Below, piece by piece: positions 19,979-28,781 of a DNA stretch of 64,000 nt. The position numbers and the translations under genes were made by a program. Location of the stretch: NCBI RefSeq assembly GCF_900104955.1, contig NZ_FNSI01000001.1:3444001-3508000 (forward strand). The letters are read 5' to 3'. The notes beneath the pieces were generated by a model. That model was not told the origin of the DNA. It was given only the letters and a program-made list of their open reading frames with translations, and did no database searches. The number at the start of each line of letters is the position of its first letter. Position 1 is the stretch's first letter. The DNA comes from Beijerinckia sp. 28-YEA-48. Its GTDB lineage: Bacteria; Pseudomonadota; Alphaproteobacteria; Rhizobiales; Beijerinckiaceae.

Positions 19979-21406
19979 ATGTGCCGGATTTGTAATCTCC
20001 GTCGCCGCGATTTCATGAAGGTGGCTCTGGCCGCCGGTGCCCTGGCGCCTGCTGCTGCCCGCGCACAGGGCGCACCGCCCGCCGCCACGCCGCCAGCTGC
20101 GGCCGATATACGCGAATATGTGATCCGCGGCGGCCAAGTGCTGACCATGGATGGCGCTGGCCGGGATCTGCCGACAGGCGACGTACATGTGCGCGACGGC
20201 GTCATCGTGGCCGTTGGCGAAACAATTGCCGCCCCTGGCGTGCAGGTCATCGATGCGCGCGACATGATCGTCATGCCTGGCTTCGTCGACACCCATTGGC
20301 ATTTGTGGAGCACGGCGCTGCGCGGCGTCATCCGCGCCGATGATCCGAAATTCGGCTATTTCCCGACGACATTGCGGGTCGGCCCCCATTGCACCGCCAA
20401 GGACGCTTATCTCTCGGTACGCCTGGGCGTGGCTGAGGCGCTGATGTCAGGCATCACCACGGTTCACAACTGGTCACACAACACCCGCACGCCCGAACAT
20501 GCCGACGCCGAGATCCAGGCGATGAAGGATACCGGTGTGCGCGGCCGCTTTTCCTATGGCTGGGGCCAGGAATTGCCGCTGACCTCGGCGATGAATGTCG
20601 CCGACCTCGGCCGTGTCCAGCGCCAATGGGGGCAGGATGGCAAATCGCTGACGATCGGCGCCGCCTTGCGTTCGCCGACGCCCGGTGCGCGTGGCTCGAT
20701 CCCGCTCGATGTCCTGAAGGAAGAGATCACCGGCATCCGCAAGCTGGGCCTGCCGATGACCATGCATGGCGGCGCCAAGGGCCTGGTCGACGCCGTCGCC
20801 AGCGTCGACGGTCTCGGCCCTGACATGTTGCTCGTGCATCCGCAAAGCCTGTCGGAGCAAGAACGGCAATTGGTCGCCAGCACCAAATCGCCCTACAGCA
20901 CCGCACCGGTGATCGAAATGTCCTATTCGGCGGTGCGCAGCGGCACCATTCAGTATGAGGAACTCAAGGGGCTGAACGTGCCCATGGGCCTGTCGATCGA
21001 CAGCTCCGGCGCCTCGGCCAATGCCGATTATTTCAACGTCATGCGGGCGCTGATGTGGTCGGATTGGCAGCGCAGCGGTGCGCCGCTCCGTCTGGCACCG
21101 CGCCGGGCGGTTGAACTGGCGACCATCGAAGGCGCCAAGGTATTGGGCTTCGGCGATGTCACCGGTTCGTTGGAAGTCGGAAAGCGCGCCGATATTCTCC
21201 TGGTGCGCAAGACCGACATCAATATGGCGCCCGTCTTTGATCCCTATTACGCGCTGGTTTTCTCGGCGCAGCCGTCAAACATCGACATGGTGATAGCCGA
21301 TGGCCGTATCGTCAGCCGTGGCAGCAAGGCGGTGACGCTCGATGTCGGCAAGATCGTGCGCGAAGCGACCGCCTCGGCGTTGGAAATTCGCGGGCGTGTG
21401 ACCTGA
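19979..21406 (+). CDS. Tat-exported amidohydrolase (cytosine deaminase/atrazine-hydrolase superfamily)
   Basis: A 475-residue protein. The N-terminus has a twin-arginine signal, RRRDFMKVALAAGALAPAAA followed by ARA-QG, so it should fold in the cytoplasm and be exported. The mature part is an amidohydrolase barrel: FVDTHWHLW gives the metal-binding HxH, TMHGGA and LLVHPQ give the later His ligands, and LSIDSSGASAN near residue 345 gives the metal/proton Asp. The C-terminal beta sandwich follows (GSLEVGKRADILLVR). It probably hydrolyses a C-N bond in a cyclic or amide compound outside the cytoplasm. It follows the ABC pair by about 140 bases, on the same strand, so uptake of its product by that transporter is a fair guess. 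Confidence 0.85.
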   Translation: MCRICNLRRRDFMKVALAAGALAPAAARAQGAPPAATPPAAADIREYVIRGGQVLTMDGAGRDLPTGDVHVRDGVIVAVGETIAAPGVQVIDARDMIVMPGFVDTHWHLWSTALRGVIRADDPKFGYFPTTLRVGPHCTAKDAYLSVRLGVAEALMSGITTVHNWSHNTRTPEHADAEIQAMKDTGVRGRFSYGWGQELPLTSAMNVADLGRVQRQWGQDGKSLTIGAALRSPTPGARGSIPLDVLKEEITGIRKLGLPMTMHGGAKGLVDAVASVDGLGPDMLLVHPQSLSEQERQLVASTKSPYSTAPVIEMSYSAVRSGTIQYEELKGLNVPMGLSIDSSGASANADYFNVMRALMWSDWQRSGAPLRLAPRRAVELATIEGAKVLGFGDVTGSLEVGKRADILLVRKTDINMAPVFDPYYALVFSAQPSNIDMVIADGRIVSRGSKAVTLDVGKIVREATASALEIRGRVT

Positions 21407-21435
21407 GGCGGCTTGGCAGGACGTTGAGAAACCTC

Positions 21436-21599
21436 GGTGTCATCCCGGACACGCGCAGCGTGATCCGGGAACCAGGGGCAAGTGGTACAGCATTCAATCG
21501 CAGTAATGTCGCGCGCTTCGGCACAGCGCAACAAGCAACACTCGTCACGCGCCCCTGGTTCCCGGATCACCTGCTTACGCAGGTGTCCGGGATGACACC
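21436..21599. repeat. Composite palindromic repeat, copy 1
   Basis: Two inverted hairpin arms surround a centre of about 70 bases. The left arm (21436-21479) begins GGTGTCATCCCGGACAC and ends GATCCGGGAACCAGGGGC; the right arm (21551-21599) is its inverse. The centre carries the same sequence, inverted, as copies at 36608 and 37940. It lies between two convergent genes. Confidence 0.85.
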
Positions 21600-21617
21600 A
21601 AGGTTGTTCAAACCCTG

Positions 21618-22586
21618 CTAAAGGTTGCGGAACGAATCCGTAGCTTCCACGAGCGCGGCCAGGATGCCGGGCTCGCTCGTGGCGTGGCCGGCATCGGGCA
21701 CGATGCGCAGGAACGACTTGGGCCACGCCTTGTGCAGTTCGAACGCCGTGCGCGCCGGCGTCACCACGTCGTAGCGGCCCTGCACGATGACGCCGGGTAT
21801 ATCGGCGATCACCGGCATGTTGGCGATCAGCTCGCCCTCGGCCAAAAAAGCCTTGTTGACGAAGTAATGCGCCTCGATGCGCGACAGGGCGATCTCGCCG
21901 CGTGTCGCTTGGCCGGTGCGCGGCGTGCGTGGCTTCAAGGTCAGCAATTCGCCTTCCCAGGCACACCAGGTGCGTGCGGCCTCCAAACGCGCCACCGTGT
22001 CGTCGCCCAATAGGCGGCGGTGATAGGCCGCGATGATGTCGTCGCGCTCGGCTTCGGGGATCGGCGCGATGAAACGTTCCCAGCCTTCCGGAAACAAAGA
22101 CGACGCGCCCTCGCGATAGAGCCAGTCGAATTCCAGCTGGCGGGCGGTGAAGGTGCCGCGCAACACCAGCGCCCGCACGCGTTCGCGATGCGCCTGCGCA
22201 TAAGCCAGCGCCAGGGCCACACCCCAGGAGCCCCCCAGGATCAGCCAGTTGTCGACATCGAGCAGCAGGCGCAGACGCTCAATATCAGCGACGAGATGTT
22301 GCGTGGTGTTGGCCTCGACCGCCGCATGCGGCGTCGAGCGGCCACAGCCGCGCTGGTCGAAGAGAACGATACGGTAGACCTGCGGATCGAACAGGCGTCG
22401 ATAATCCGGGTGGCAGCCGCCGCCCGGCCCGCCGTGCAGGAACAGGGCCGGCTTGCCATCGGGATTGCCGCAGACTTCCCAGTAGAGGCTATGGCCGTCT
22501 CCGACCTCGAGCATGCCACTGTCGTAGGGCTGAATCGAAGGATAAAAACTGGCCGTGCGGTGGCCAATGTGCTCGTCAACACTCAT
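21618..22586 (-). CDS. pip: Proline iminopeptidase-like alpha/beta hydrolase
   Basis: A 322-residue cytoplasmic enzyme. It has the oxyanion-loop HGGPGGG near residue 50, the nucleophile elbow GGSWG near residue 118, and the later acid/base pair in QGRYDVVTP and DAGHA near the C-terminus. The pattern ...FDQRGCGRSTPHA is typical of the Pip (S33) family, which cleaves N-terminal proline; relatives also hydrolyse amides and esters. It lies 64 bases after eutA copy 1 on the same strand and may be read with it, although a housekeeping role is equally possible. The spacer carries two perfect 18-base direct repeats (22604-22639). Confidence 0.88.
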   Translation of the reverse strand: MSVDEHIGHRTASFYPSIQPYDSGMLEVGDGHSLYWEVCGNPDGKPALFLHGGPGGGCHPDYRRLFDPQVYRIVLFDQRGCGRSTPHAAVEANTTQHLVADIERLRLLLDVDNWLILGGSWGVALALAYAQAHRERVRALVLRGTFTARQLEFDWLYREGASSLFPEGWERFIAPIPEAERDDIIAAYHRRLLGDDTVARLEAARTWCAWEGELLTLKPRTPRTGQATRGEIALSRIEAHYFVNKAFLAEGELIANMPVIADIPGVIVQGRYDVVTPARTAFELHKAWPKSFLRIVPDAGHATSEPGILAALVEATDSFRNL

Positions 22587-22603
22587 CGGATCTTCTGGGC
22601 TAC

Positions 22604-22639
22604 TCTTGGGCGTGTGGCGTTTCTTGGGCGTGTGGCGTT
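22604..22639. repeat. Tandem duplication of 18 bases
   Basis: Two perfect head-to-tail copies of TCTTGGGCGTGTGGCGTT lie between pip and the end of the first eutA-like gene. Probably a slippage duplication. Confidence 0.9.
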
Positions 22640-22650
22640 CCGTTTCGCCG

Positions 22651-24243
22651 TCAGACTACGGCTTTCGCCCCTAGATTGCCAAGCGACGGATCGCCCAAAG
22701 CGGTATTCGCCCGGCCCAAGGCCGCCGATGTCGGGAAAACCAGCGATTTGATGACGACAGGCACGGCGCCCGAGGTTTCCAGCATGGCGCCGATATCGAC
22801 GAAATCGAATTCCTTGAGCTGAATGCCGTCGATGGATACGACCGGATTGGCGAGTTTGCACTCCTCGCGCAGGTGAATGCCGACGAGGCCGCCGATATCG
22901 CCCTCGCCGACCAGCACCAGCGGATGACCGTGGCCGATCACCGCGCCCAATCCATCGATGACGGCATGGCAATAATCATCGAGCCGCCGGAAGGTGGCCG
23001 AGCCCTGCCAGCGATAACAGAGCGCCACCGCCCGGTCGCCTTCGTGCAGATCGAGGCGGCGCAGCGCCGTTTTGATCGCGGCTGCGATCGCCGCCCGATC
23101 GAGCTCTTCGTCGTCCAGCGGCAGAACCGGCGCGATCACCGGCAGGTTGCGCAGCGGCAATGTCGTGAGCGGGGCGACGAAGATCGTCGCGCCACTGACC
23201 TGGATCGTATATTGCGACGCGCCCACGACCGTGGCGCGGATCCCCTGCTCCGGCTTTTCGACCGGGACGCCCCAGGCCGCGACGTGCCGGACGATCGCCT
23301 GCGCGAGACTGGGGCCAAGATCGCCGAAACCGCCGTTTTGCAGGCCATACACATATTCGGACACACCACCGGAAAAGGTGATGCAGGCTGGCGGCACATT
23401 GTTGCGCAGCGGCTCCAGGCGCAGCAGGGCCGCGGTTTCAGGCGACAGGTTCGGTTGCGTCATGGCTTCGAACAGGCGCTTGGCCATGATCTCGACCATG
23501 GTGGCGCGCTGCTCTTCCGACAACACGCTTCCCACGTCCACGGCGAAGCCAGCCTCCTCGGCAAAGCGGCGACCAGCTTCTTCGAGACGAACCACCTTGC
23601 CCTGCGCGTCGAAAGAGACGATGCGCGCGCCAACGTCGATGGCTGTCATCTCGACCACTTCACCAGCTGCACATACGGCGATCTTCGACGTGCCACCGCC
23701 GATATCGACATTCATCACCCGACGGTTCTCGCGGATCGACCGCGCGGCGGCGCCAGAGCCAAAAGCCGCCAAGGTCGTTTCCAACGCGTCGCCAGCACTC
23801 ACCGACACAAACTTGCCGGCCTGCGCGGCAAACAAATCGCCGATGGCGCGCGCATTGGCGCGGCGCACGGCGACACCCGTCAGGATCAGAGCGCCGGTGT
23901 CGATAGCCGCCGGATCGATGGCGGCCGCCTCATATTGACGATCGATAAAGGCGCCGAGTTTGGCGGCGTCGATCGTCATGTCGTCGGCATAGGGTGTCAG
24001 CAGAACATCGGACTCATGGAACACCTCGCGCTTGGACACGAGATAGCGATTGTCGAGCCGTTCCAGCACGAGCCGCGAGAACACCAGATGCGAGGTGGAG
24101 GAGCCTATATCGACACCGACGCTGACGAGGCGGATCTCATCTTCTTCTTCCAGGGAACGGCGGACGCTGGAAAAGAAAGTCCGCCCGCCCTGGGCCTCGT
24201 CATCATCGCTCATCTGTTCTGTCCGGCCCTTGCTTTCGACCAT
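22651..24243 (-). CDS. EutA-family ASKHA ATPase, copy 1
   Basis: A 530-residue protein. After an acidic N-terminus it reads VSVGVDIGSSTSHLVFSRL (phosphate-1 motif of the actin/Hsp70 fold), ILTGVAVRRANARAI, MNVDIGGGTSKIAV (phosphate-2), ITFSGGVSEYVYG (adenosine loop), VVGASQYTIQVSG, LPLRNLPVI and at the end VPVVIKSLVFP. The same order of motifs is found in EutA, the chaperone that swaps damaged cobalamin out of ethanolamine ammonia-lyase. No eutB or eutC is in the window. It follows bicupin 1 on the same strand after a 98-base spacer with a strong hairpin, and pip follows. Function in this setting is not known; reactivation or metal loading of another enzyme is my inference. Confidence 0.85.
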   Translation of the reverse strand: MVESKGRTEQMSDDDEAQGGRTFFSSVRRSLEEEDEIRLVSVGVDIGSSTSHLVFSRLVLERLDNRYLVSKREVFHESDVLLTPYADDMTIDAAKLGAFIDRQYEAAAIDPAAIDTGALILTGVAVRRANARAIGDLFAAQAGKFVSVSAGDALETTLAAFGSGAAARSIRENRRVMNVDIGGGTSKIAVCAAGEVVEMTAIDVGARIVSFDAQGKVVRLEEAGRRFAEEAGFAVDVGSVLSEEQRATMVEIMAKRLFEAMTQPNLSPETAALLRLEPLRNNVPPACITFSGGVSEYVYGLQNGGFGDLGPSLAQAIVRHVAAWGVPVEKPEQGIRATVVGASQYTIQVSGATIFVAPLTTLPLRNLPVIAPVLPLDDEELDRAAIAAAIKTALRRLDLHEGDRAVALCYRWQGSATFRRLDDYCHAVIDGLGAVIGHGHPLVLVGEGDIGGLVGIHLREECKLANPVVSIDGIQLKEFDFVDIGAMLETSGAVPVVIKSLVFPTSAALGRANTALGDPSLGNLGAKAVV

Positions 24244-24305
24244 AGCGTTTCACAGCTCGACGGAATCGTCGAGCGCCATGAAGACGCGTCCAAATAAGAG
24301 GATCT

Positions 24306-24342
24306 GAGCAAAATCACGTTTCTACCGAAACGTGATTTGCTC
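24306..24342 (-). terminator. Hairpin after bicupin 1
   Basis: GAGCAAAATCACGTTT and AAACGTGATTTGCTC form a stem around a CTACCG loop, with a perfect 10-base core at 24312-24321/24328-24337. It starts at the stop codon of the minus-strand bicupin and precedes eutA copy 1. No long T run follows, so it may be an attenuator or mRNA stabiliser. A related hairpin is at 50587-50622. Confidence 0.55.
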
Positions 24343-25580
24343 TACACAACGGTGTCGCGCTTTTCGGCATCCGTTTTTTCGGTGTTCGGCCGCACATACC
24401 ATTTCGGATCCATACGGCTCGGCACGCCATTGCTGGCGAGCGTTGCCTCATATTCCGCACGCAGATGCGGGTCTTCCTGCCAATAGGGAATGGCCGTGCC
24501 GCCCTTATCGAGATCGATGGCGGTGTAATCGGTGTGCTTAGCGCCTGGGGCTCCTGGATCGCGGCCAGGATTGTGCGGGCCAAACCAGGCCGACAGTCGG
24601 AAGTCATCCTTCGAGACGCTGAAGTGCTGATGGTACCAGCGTGCGCCACCAGGCGCCGCCGTCACCATGCCGATCGGTTCGTAGTCCAGCCGCCGCACTT
24701 CGTCGGCATGACCATCCTGCCATGGCGTCGGCCCGCAACGTTCCGGCCACGAATAGGTGTAGCCCTTGCCTTTCAGGCAGATCAGGATGGCGGCCGAGGT
24801 ATGGGCGTGCGCTTTCGAATAACGGCCGTTCTCATGCTGGCCGATCCAGTAATAGAACTGGTTGTTGGTCATGAACGGTTCGACGCGGCGATAGCCGACG
24901 GAGCGGCGGTTATCGAGCGGCAGGTCGCAGTTAATGACATCGGGAATGAAGTTGGTGCGGCGCATGGCCAGGCCGCGCACCGGATCCGGCTCGATATCGT
25001 CCTTGGCCTTGAAGAAGTCGTCGGCGCCGTTGAAACGATCGCGGAAGACGAAGGGATTGTTGAACACCGCCTCGACATTGTTGAGCATGTTCATGACATT
25101 CGGCGCTGTCGTGCCGCCCAGCAGCAGAGCGCCGCCCGACGTCGCGTTGACGACGCGATACCAGGCATTCATCGGGATCGAAAACATCGAGCCCTTCTGC
25201 CATTCGAAGACATGCTTCTTGGTGTCGCCTTCCTGCCAAACCTCGGTGGTGCCACGCCCTTCGACGACGAGGAAGATTTCCTCGTACATGTGTTTCTCAG
25301 GGTTCAGCGCGCCGCCCGGCGGCACTTCCACCACATAGCAGCCCCATTTGGTCTCGGTGCCGTAAAGTTGAATGAAATGGCCTTTGCCGCCGCGCCGCTT
25401 CCACGGCATCAGCGGCAGGTTCTGCACTTTCGAAATGCCGATGTCGCGGAACACCGGGATCCCTTCCGCCTCCATCCAGGCATCATAAGGGGTCGGTTGT
25501 TTCTGGAACTCGCCGAAGCCCGCCTTCTTGACGCCCGACGGCTCGTGCCAATGAACACCGTCTTTGGAATCGTGTGGCAT
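24342..25580 (-). CDS. Bicupin protein 1
   Basis: A 412-residue protein of two cupin barrels. Domain 1 (about 60-165) has VVEVPPGGALNPEKHMYEEIFLV-type sequence with one His and a Glu pair. Domain 2 (about 235-345) has the stronger metal motif KAHAH followed by a second strand WYHQHF. A 372-residue paralogue lies at 28782-29900. Bicupins of this sort include ring-cleaving dioxygenases such as gentisate 1,2-dioxygenase and metal-dependent isomerases or decarboxylases. The ATG at 25580 has an ideal AGGAGG five bases upstream. It is the first gene of a minus-strand run bicupin - EutA-like - pip, divergent from the mirrored run on the other strand. Substrate unknown. Confidence 0.8.
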   Translation of the reverse strand: MPHDSKDGVHWHEPSGVKKAGFGEFQKQPTPYDAWMEAEGIPVFRDIGISKVQNLPLMPWKRRGGKGHFIQLYGTETKWGCYVVEVPPGGALNPEKHMYEEIFLVVEGRGTTEVWQEGDTKKHVFEWQKGSMFSIPMNAWYRVVNATSGGALLLGGTTAPNVMNMLNNVEAVFNNPFVFRDRFNGADDFFKAKDDIEPDPVRGLAMRRTNFIPDVINCDLPLDNRRSVGYRRVEPFMTNNQFYYWIGQHENGRYSKAHAHTSAAILICLKGKGYTYSWPERCGPTPWQDGHADEVRRLDYEPIGMVTAAPGGARWYHQHFSVSKDDFRLSAWFGPHNPGRDPGAPGAKHTDYTAIDLDKGGTAIPYWQEDPHLRAEYEATLASNGVPSRMDPKWYVRPNTEKTDAEKRDTVV

Positions 25581-25773
25581 GGGTTCCTCCTGCGTAAGAA
25601 TGTCCTCGGCTCGTTACGGCGGCCGGTCTCTGTCGCGCTAGATCGACCATGGGGCGAGCCGTGTCAACAAGCAGCGACCAGTTGACGAAAACATGATACC
25701 GCGCGAGGAAGGCATTAAGATGAAACGCGCACAGCAAGCTGAATTATAATGCTTGTGCCGACCGAGGAACGAC
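25581..25773. promoter_or_regulatory. Divergent promoter region of the mirrored bicupin/EutA module
   Basis: The 193 bases between the two oppositely directed arms must hold both promoters. Ribosome binding sites are clear on both sides (AGGAGG before 25580, GAGGA before 25774). I see no convincing operator palindrome by eye. Confidence 0.5.
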
Positions 25774-27552
25774 ATGGGAGACAACGACAAGAAGCCTGCA
25801 GCGCATAGCCTCGCTGAGCATGCCATGGGACAAGCCTATGACCATGAGCACGACGCTGATGCCGATCACGAGCACGACGATTTCGAGCTCGATGGCCCGC
25901 TGGAAGAAAATCCGCTCTGGATTCAGGACAATGTCCATCTGACCAGCGTCGGCATCGATATCGGCTCGTCCGGCACGCAGGTAATCTTCTCGCGCATTCA
26001 CCTGCGCCGCCTCGCCGAGGATCTGACCAGCCGCTATTATGTCGTCTCGCGTGAGACACTTTACCTCTCGCCCGTGGCGCTGACGCCCTATGCCAGCGAG
26101 ACGCGCATTGATGACGCCAAGCTGCGCGAAATCATCACAGACGCCTACCAGCAGGCCGGCATCGCCGCTGCCGACGTGGACACCGGCGCCGTCATCCTCA
26201 CGGGTGAGGCGCTGCGGCGCGAGAACGCCCAGGCGATCTCAGCGCTATTGTCACAGCAGGGCGGCGAGTTCGTCTGCGCCACCGCCGGCCACCACATGGA
26301 ATCGATGCTGGCCGCCTATGGCTCGGGCGCGGCGCAGGCTTCCCTCGATCTTGGCAAGCGCGTACTCAACATCGACATCGGCGGCGGCACGACCAAGATC
26401 GGCGTGCTCGAAGGCGGCAAGGTGATCTCAACCGCTGCCGTCCATATCGGCGGCCGTCTGCAGGTGACCGAGGGCGGCCGGATCGTCCGTCTTGATCCTG
26501 CCGGGCGCACCCATGCGCGGCGCGCCGGCTTCGACTGGGCGCTTGGCGCTGCGGCCAGCGACGCCGACCTCGATCAGGTGGCCGATGGCATGGCCGAGAC
26601 CCTGATCGCGGCGCTGACGGCACGGCCGCTCCCGCACGATATCGAACATCTCTACCTGACCGACCCGATCGTCGATTTCGGCGATGTGGCGGGCGTAATG
26701 TTCTCCGGCGGCGTCGGCGAATATGTCTATGATCGCGAACAACGCGATTTCCAGGACATGGGCCGCAGGCTCGGCACAGCCATCCGCCAACGTATCGCCG
26801 CTGGGCGTCTGCCCTGGCCGCTGTTGCCGGCCCATGAATGTATCCGCGCCACGGCGCTCGGCGCCTCCGAATACAGCGTCCAGCTCTCCGGCAATACGAG
26901 CTATATCTCCAGCCCTGGCGCGCTGCTGCCACGGCGCAACCTGCAGGTGGTGCAACCGCCGTTCGAACTCGGCGAGGAGGTCGATTCCGCAGCACTCGCG
27001 CGGGCGATTACCGGGCATCTGAAAGCCTTCGATCTCGAAGACATCACCCAGGACGTGGCCTTGGCGCTGCGTTGGACCGGCGCGCCGGCCTATGAACGCA
27101 TCCTCGGTTTTGCCCAAGGTGTCGCGCTGGCACTGGCTGACCGGATCGCCGCTGGCCGTCCGCTCTATCTCATGCTCGATGGCGACGTCGCCCAAACACT
27201 TGGCGCCGTCTTGCGCGAGGATTGCGGCATCGCCAACGAGATATTGGTTATCGACGGCGTGATGCTGGCGGACTTCGACTATATCGATCTCGGCAAGCTC
27301 CGTATCCCCTCCTATACGGTTCCGGTGACCATCAAATCGCTGGTGTTCAGCGAGGACCCGCGCGGTCCCCGCGCCCGCGAAATCATCCATCACCGCGAAC
27401 ACGACGCCGGTCACCACCATCACGGCCATGCGCACGACCATCACCATGGTCACGGGCATCATGATCACGGACACACACATAGCCATGATCATGCACATGA
27501 TCATACACATGGCCATGATCATCATCACCACGACCACCATCGCAAAGGCTGA
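25774..27552 (+). CDS. EutA-family ASKHA ATPase, copy 2, with His-rich tail
   Basis: A 592-residue protein from the ATG at 25774 (GAGGA five bases upstream; the frame is open from a TTG at 25753). It shares all motifs with copy 1: VGIDIGSSGTQVIFSR, ILTGEALRRENAQAI, LNIDIGGGTTKIGV, MFSGGVGEYVYD, ALGASEYSVQLSG and VTIKSLVFS. Unlike copy 1 and ordinary EutA it has metal-binding-looking ends: an N-terminal patch HEHDADADHEHDD, and a C-terminal tail of 54 residues (27388-27549) of which 30 are His, mostly HxH and HDH. Such tails store or deliver Ni, Zn or Co in HypB, SlyD and CobW-type proteins. The ABC ATPase and bicupin 2 follow on the same strand. I infer a metal- or cofactor-loading ATPase; this has not been shown for the family. 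Confidence 0.85.
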   Translation: MGDNDKKPAAHSLAEHAMGQAYDHEHDADADHEHDDFELDGPLEENPLWIQDNVHLTSVGIDIGSSGTQVIFSRIHLRRLAEDLTSRYYVVSRETLYLSPVALTPYASETRIDDAKLREIITDAYQQAGIAAADVDTGAVILTGEALRRENAQAISALLSQQGGEFVCATAGHHMESMLAAYGSGAAQASLDLGKRVLNIDIGGGTTKIGVLEGGKVISTAAVHIGGRLQVTEGGRIVRLDPAGRTHARRAGFDWALGAAASDADLDQVADGMAETLIAALTARPLPHDIEHLYLTDPIVDFGDVAGVMFSGGVGEYVYDREQRDFQDMGRRLGTAIRQRIAAGRLPWPLLPAHECIRATALGASEYSVQLSGNTSYISSPGALLPRRNLQVVQPPFELGEEVDSAALARAITGHLKAFDLEDITQDVALALRWTGAPAYERILGFAQGVALALADRIAAGRPLYLMLDGDVAQTLGAVLREDCGIANEILVIDGVMLADFDYIDLGKLRIPSYTVPVTIKSLVFSEDPRGPRAREIIHHREHDAGHHHHGHAHDHHHGHGHHDHGHTHSHDHAHDHTHGHDHHHHDHHRKG

Positions 27553-27614
27553 TCTGCCGCCGGCTTGCGCCGGCCGCGGACCGAGCGCATAAAACGGACC
27601 GGAGGGAGGACACG

Positions 27615-28736
27615 GTGCTCAGCGTCAGACGGCTCAATACGGAGTATAAAACCCCGAAGGGGCCACCCGTGCGCGCTGCTCAAGACGTGACCTTCGATGT
27701 GCCGAAGGGCAAATTCTTCACGCTGCTAGGGCCTTCCGGCTGCGGCAAGACCACCACCTTGCGCTCCATCGCCGGGCTCGAACGGCCGACGTCAGGCGAG
27801 ATCGAGGTCAACGGCAAACTGGTCTATGCCTCCCAGGGCAATATCTTCGTGGCGCCCAACAAGCGCAACTTCGGCATGGTGTTCCAGTCCTATGCCATCT
27901 GGCCGCATATGAGCGTCTTCGCCAATGCCGCCTTTCCGCTGCAGGTGCGCCGTGACCGGCCTTCGAAACGGCAGATCCAAGACAAGGTGATGGGCGTGCT
28001 GCAGGCGGTGGCGCTCGATCATCTGGCCGAGCGGGACGCCACCAAGCTCTCCGGCGGCCAGCAGCAGCGCCTGGCCCTGGCACGCGCCCTGGTGATGGAA
28101 CCGGAACTGCTGCTGCTCGACGAGCCGCTGTCCAACCTCGATGCCAAATTGCGCGATCGCATGCGCTTCGAGCTAAAGCGCATCCAGCGCGACAATGGCC
28201 TGACGACCATCTATGTCACCCACGACCAGGGCGAAGCGCTGGCGCTGTCCCATGAAATCGCCGTGATGAACGAAGGCCGCATCGTCCAGATCGGCTCGCC
28301 GCACGACATCTACAACCGTCCGCGCACGAAATTCGTCGCCGACTTCATCGGCACCACCAATTTCCTCGAAGGTCGCGTTAAGGGGCTCGATCAGGCCACA
28401 CGGCGCTGGCTGATCGAAACGCCGGCCGGCGATATTCTGGTGAAGAGCGAGGCCGAATTGTCAGCCGGCGCAAAAGCCTCGATCTCGATCCGCCCCGAAG
28501 ATATCGAATTGTCGGAACAGCCCTTCGGCGCGGCCGCCGCCAACAAGCTTGCCGGCACCGCCGACGCTACGGTGTTTCTCGGCGATTTCCTCGACGTTCA
28601 AGTGCGGGTGGGCGAAGCCATGCTGCAATCGCGCTCGCACCCCTCGCTGCACGCGCCCGATGGCGCACCGCTCTATATCCGCATCGACCCGGAGAAATGT
28701 ATCGCTATCGCTGACACCCTCAGCACACACGCCTAG
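27615..28736 (+). CDS. ABC transporter ATP-binding protein, PotA/FbpC type
   Basis: A 373-residue ATPase starting at GTG 27615, four bases after GGAGGGAGGA. Walker A GPSGCGKTTTL, Q-loop VFQSYAIWPHMSV, signature LSGGQQQRLALAR, Walker B LLLLDEPLSNLD and the H-loop YVTHDQ are intact. The last 120 residues are a TOBE-type regulatory domain (ISIRPEDIELSE). Members energise uptake of polyamines, iron(III) or sugars. No permease or binding protein of that type is adjacent, so it is an orphan here, unless it works with a permease coded elsewhere. It sits between EutA copy 2 and bicupin 2, in the same direction and closely spaced. Confidence 0.88.
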   Translation: MLSVRRLNTEYKTPKGPPVRAAQDVTFDVPKGKFFTLLGPSGCGKTTTLRSIAGLERPTSGEIEVNGKLVYASQGNIFVAPNKRNFGMVFQSYAIWPHMSVFANAAFPLQVRRDRPSKRQIQDKVMGVLQAVALDHLAERDATKLSGGQQQRLALARALVMEPELLLLDEPLSNLDAKLRDRMRFELKRIQRDNGLTTIYVTHDQGEALALSHEIAVMNEGRIVQIGSPHDIYNRPRTKFVADFIGTTNFLEGRVKGLDQATRRWLIETPAGDILVKSEAELSAGAKASISIRPEDIELSEQPFGAAAANKLAGTADATVFLGDFLDVQVRVGEAMLQSRSHPSLHAPDGAPLYIRIDPEKCIAIADTLSTHA

Positions 28737-28781
28737 GATTTATTTTAACCCAACACTCAACCAAGAAAGACGGAGAAGGAA

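Noticed and set aside
22873-24297. A 474-codon plus-strand frame
   Set aside because: Antisense to EutA-like protein 1; no motif and no ribosome binding site.
25753-25773. TTG start for EutA-like protein 2
   Set aside because: The ATG at 25774 has GAGGA at proper spacing and the seven extra residues look like chance.
26428-27540. A minus-strand frame starting with a Met/Val-rich stretch
   Set aside because: It is the antisense of the His-rich tail and body of EutA-like protein 2; the apparent membrane start comes from reversed His codons.
25774-27552. Direct assignment of the two EutA-like genes to ethanolamine use
   Set aside because: No eutB, eutC, eutD, eutE or microcompartment gene is in the window, and the partners are cupins, so the name alone would mislead.
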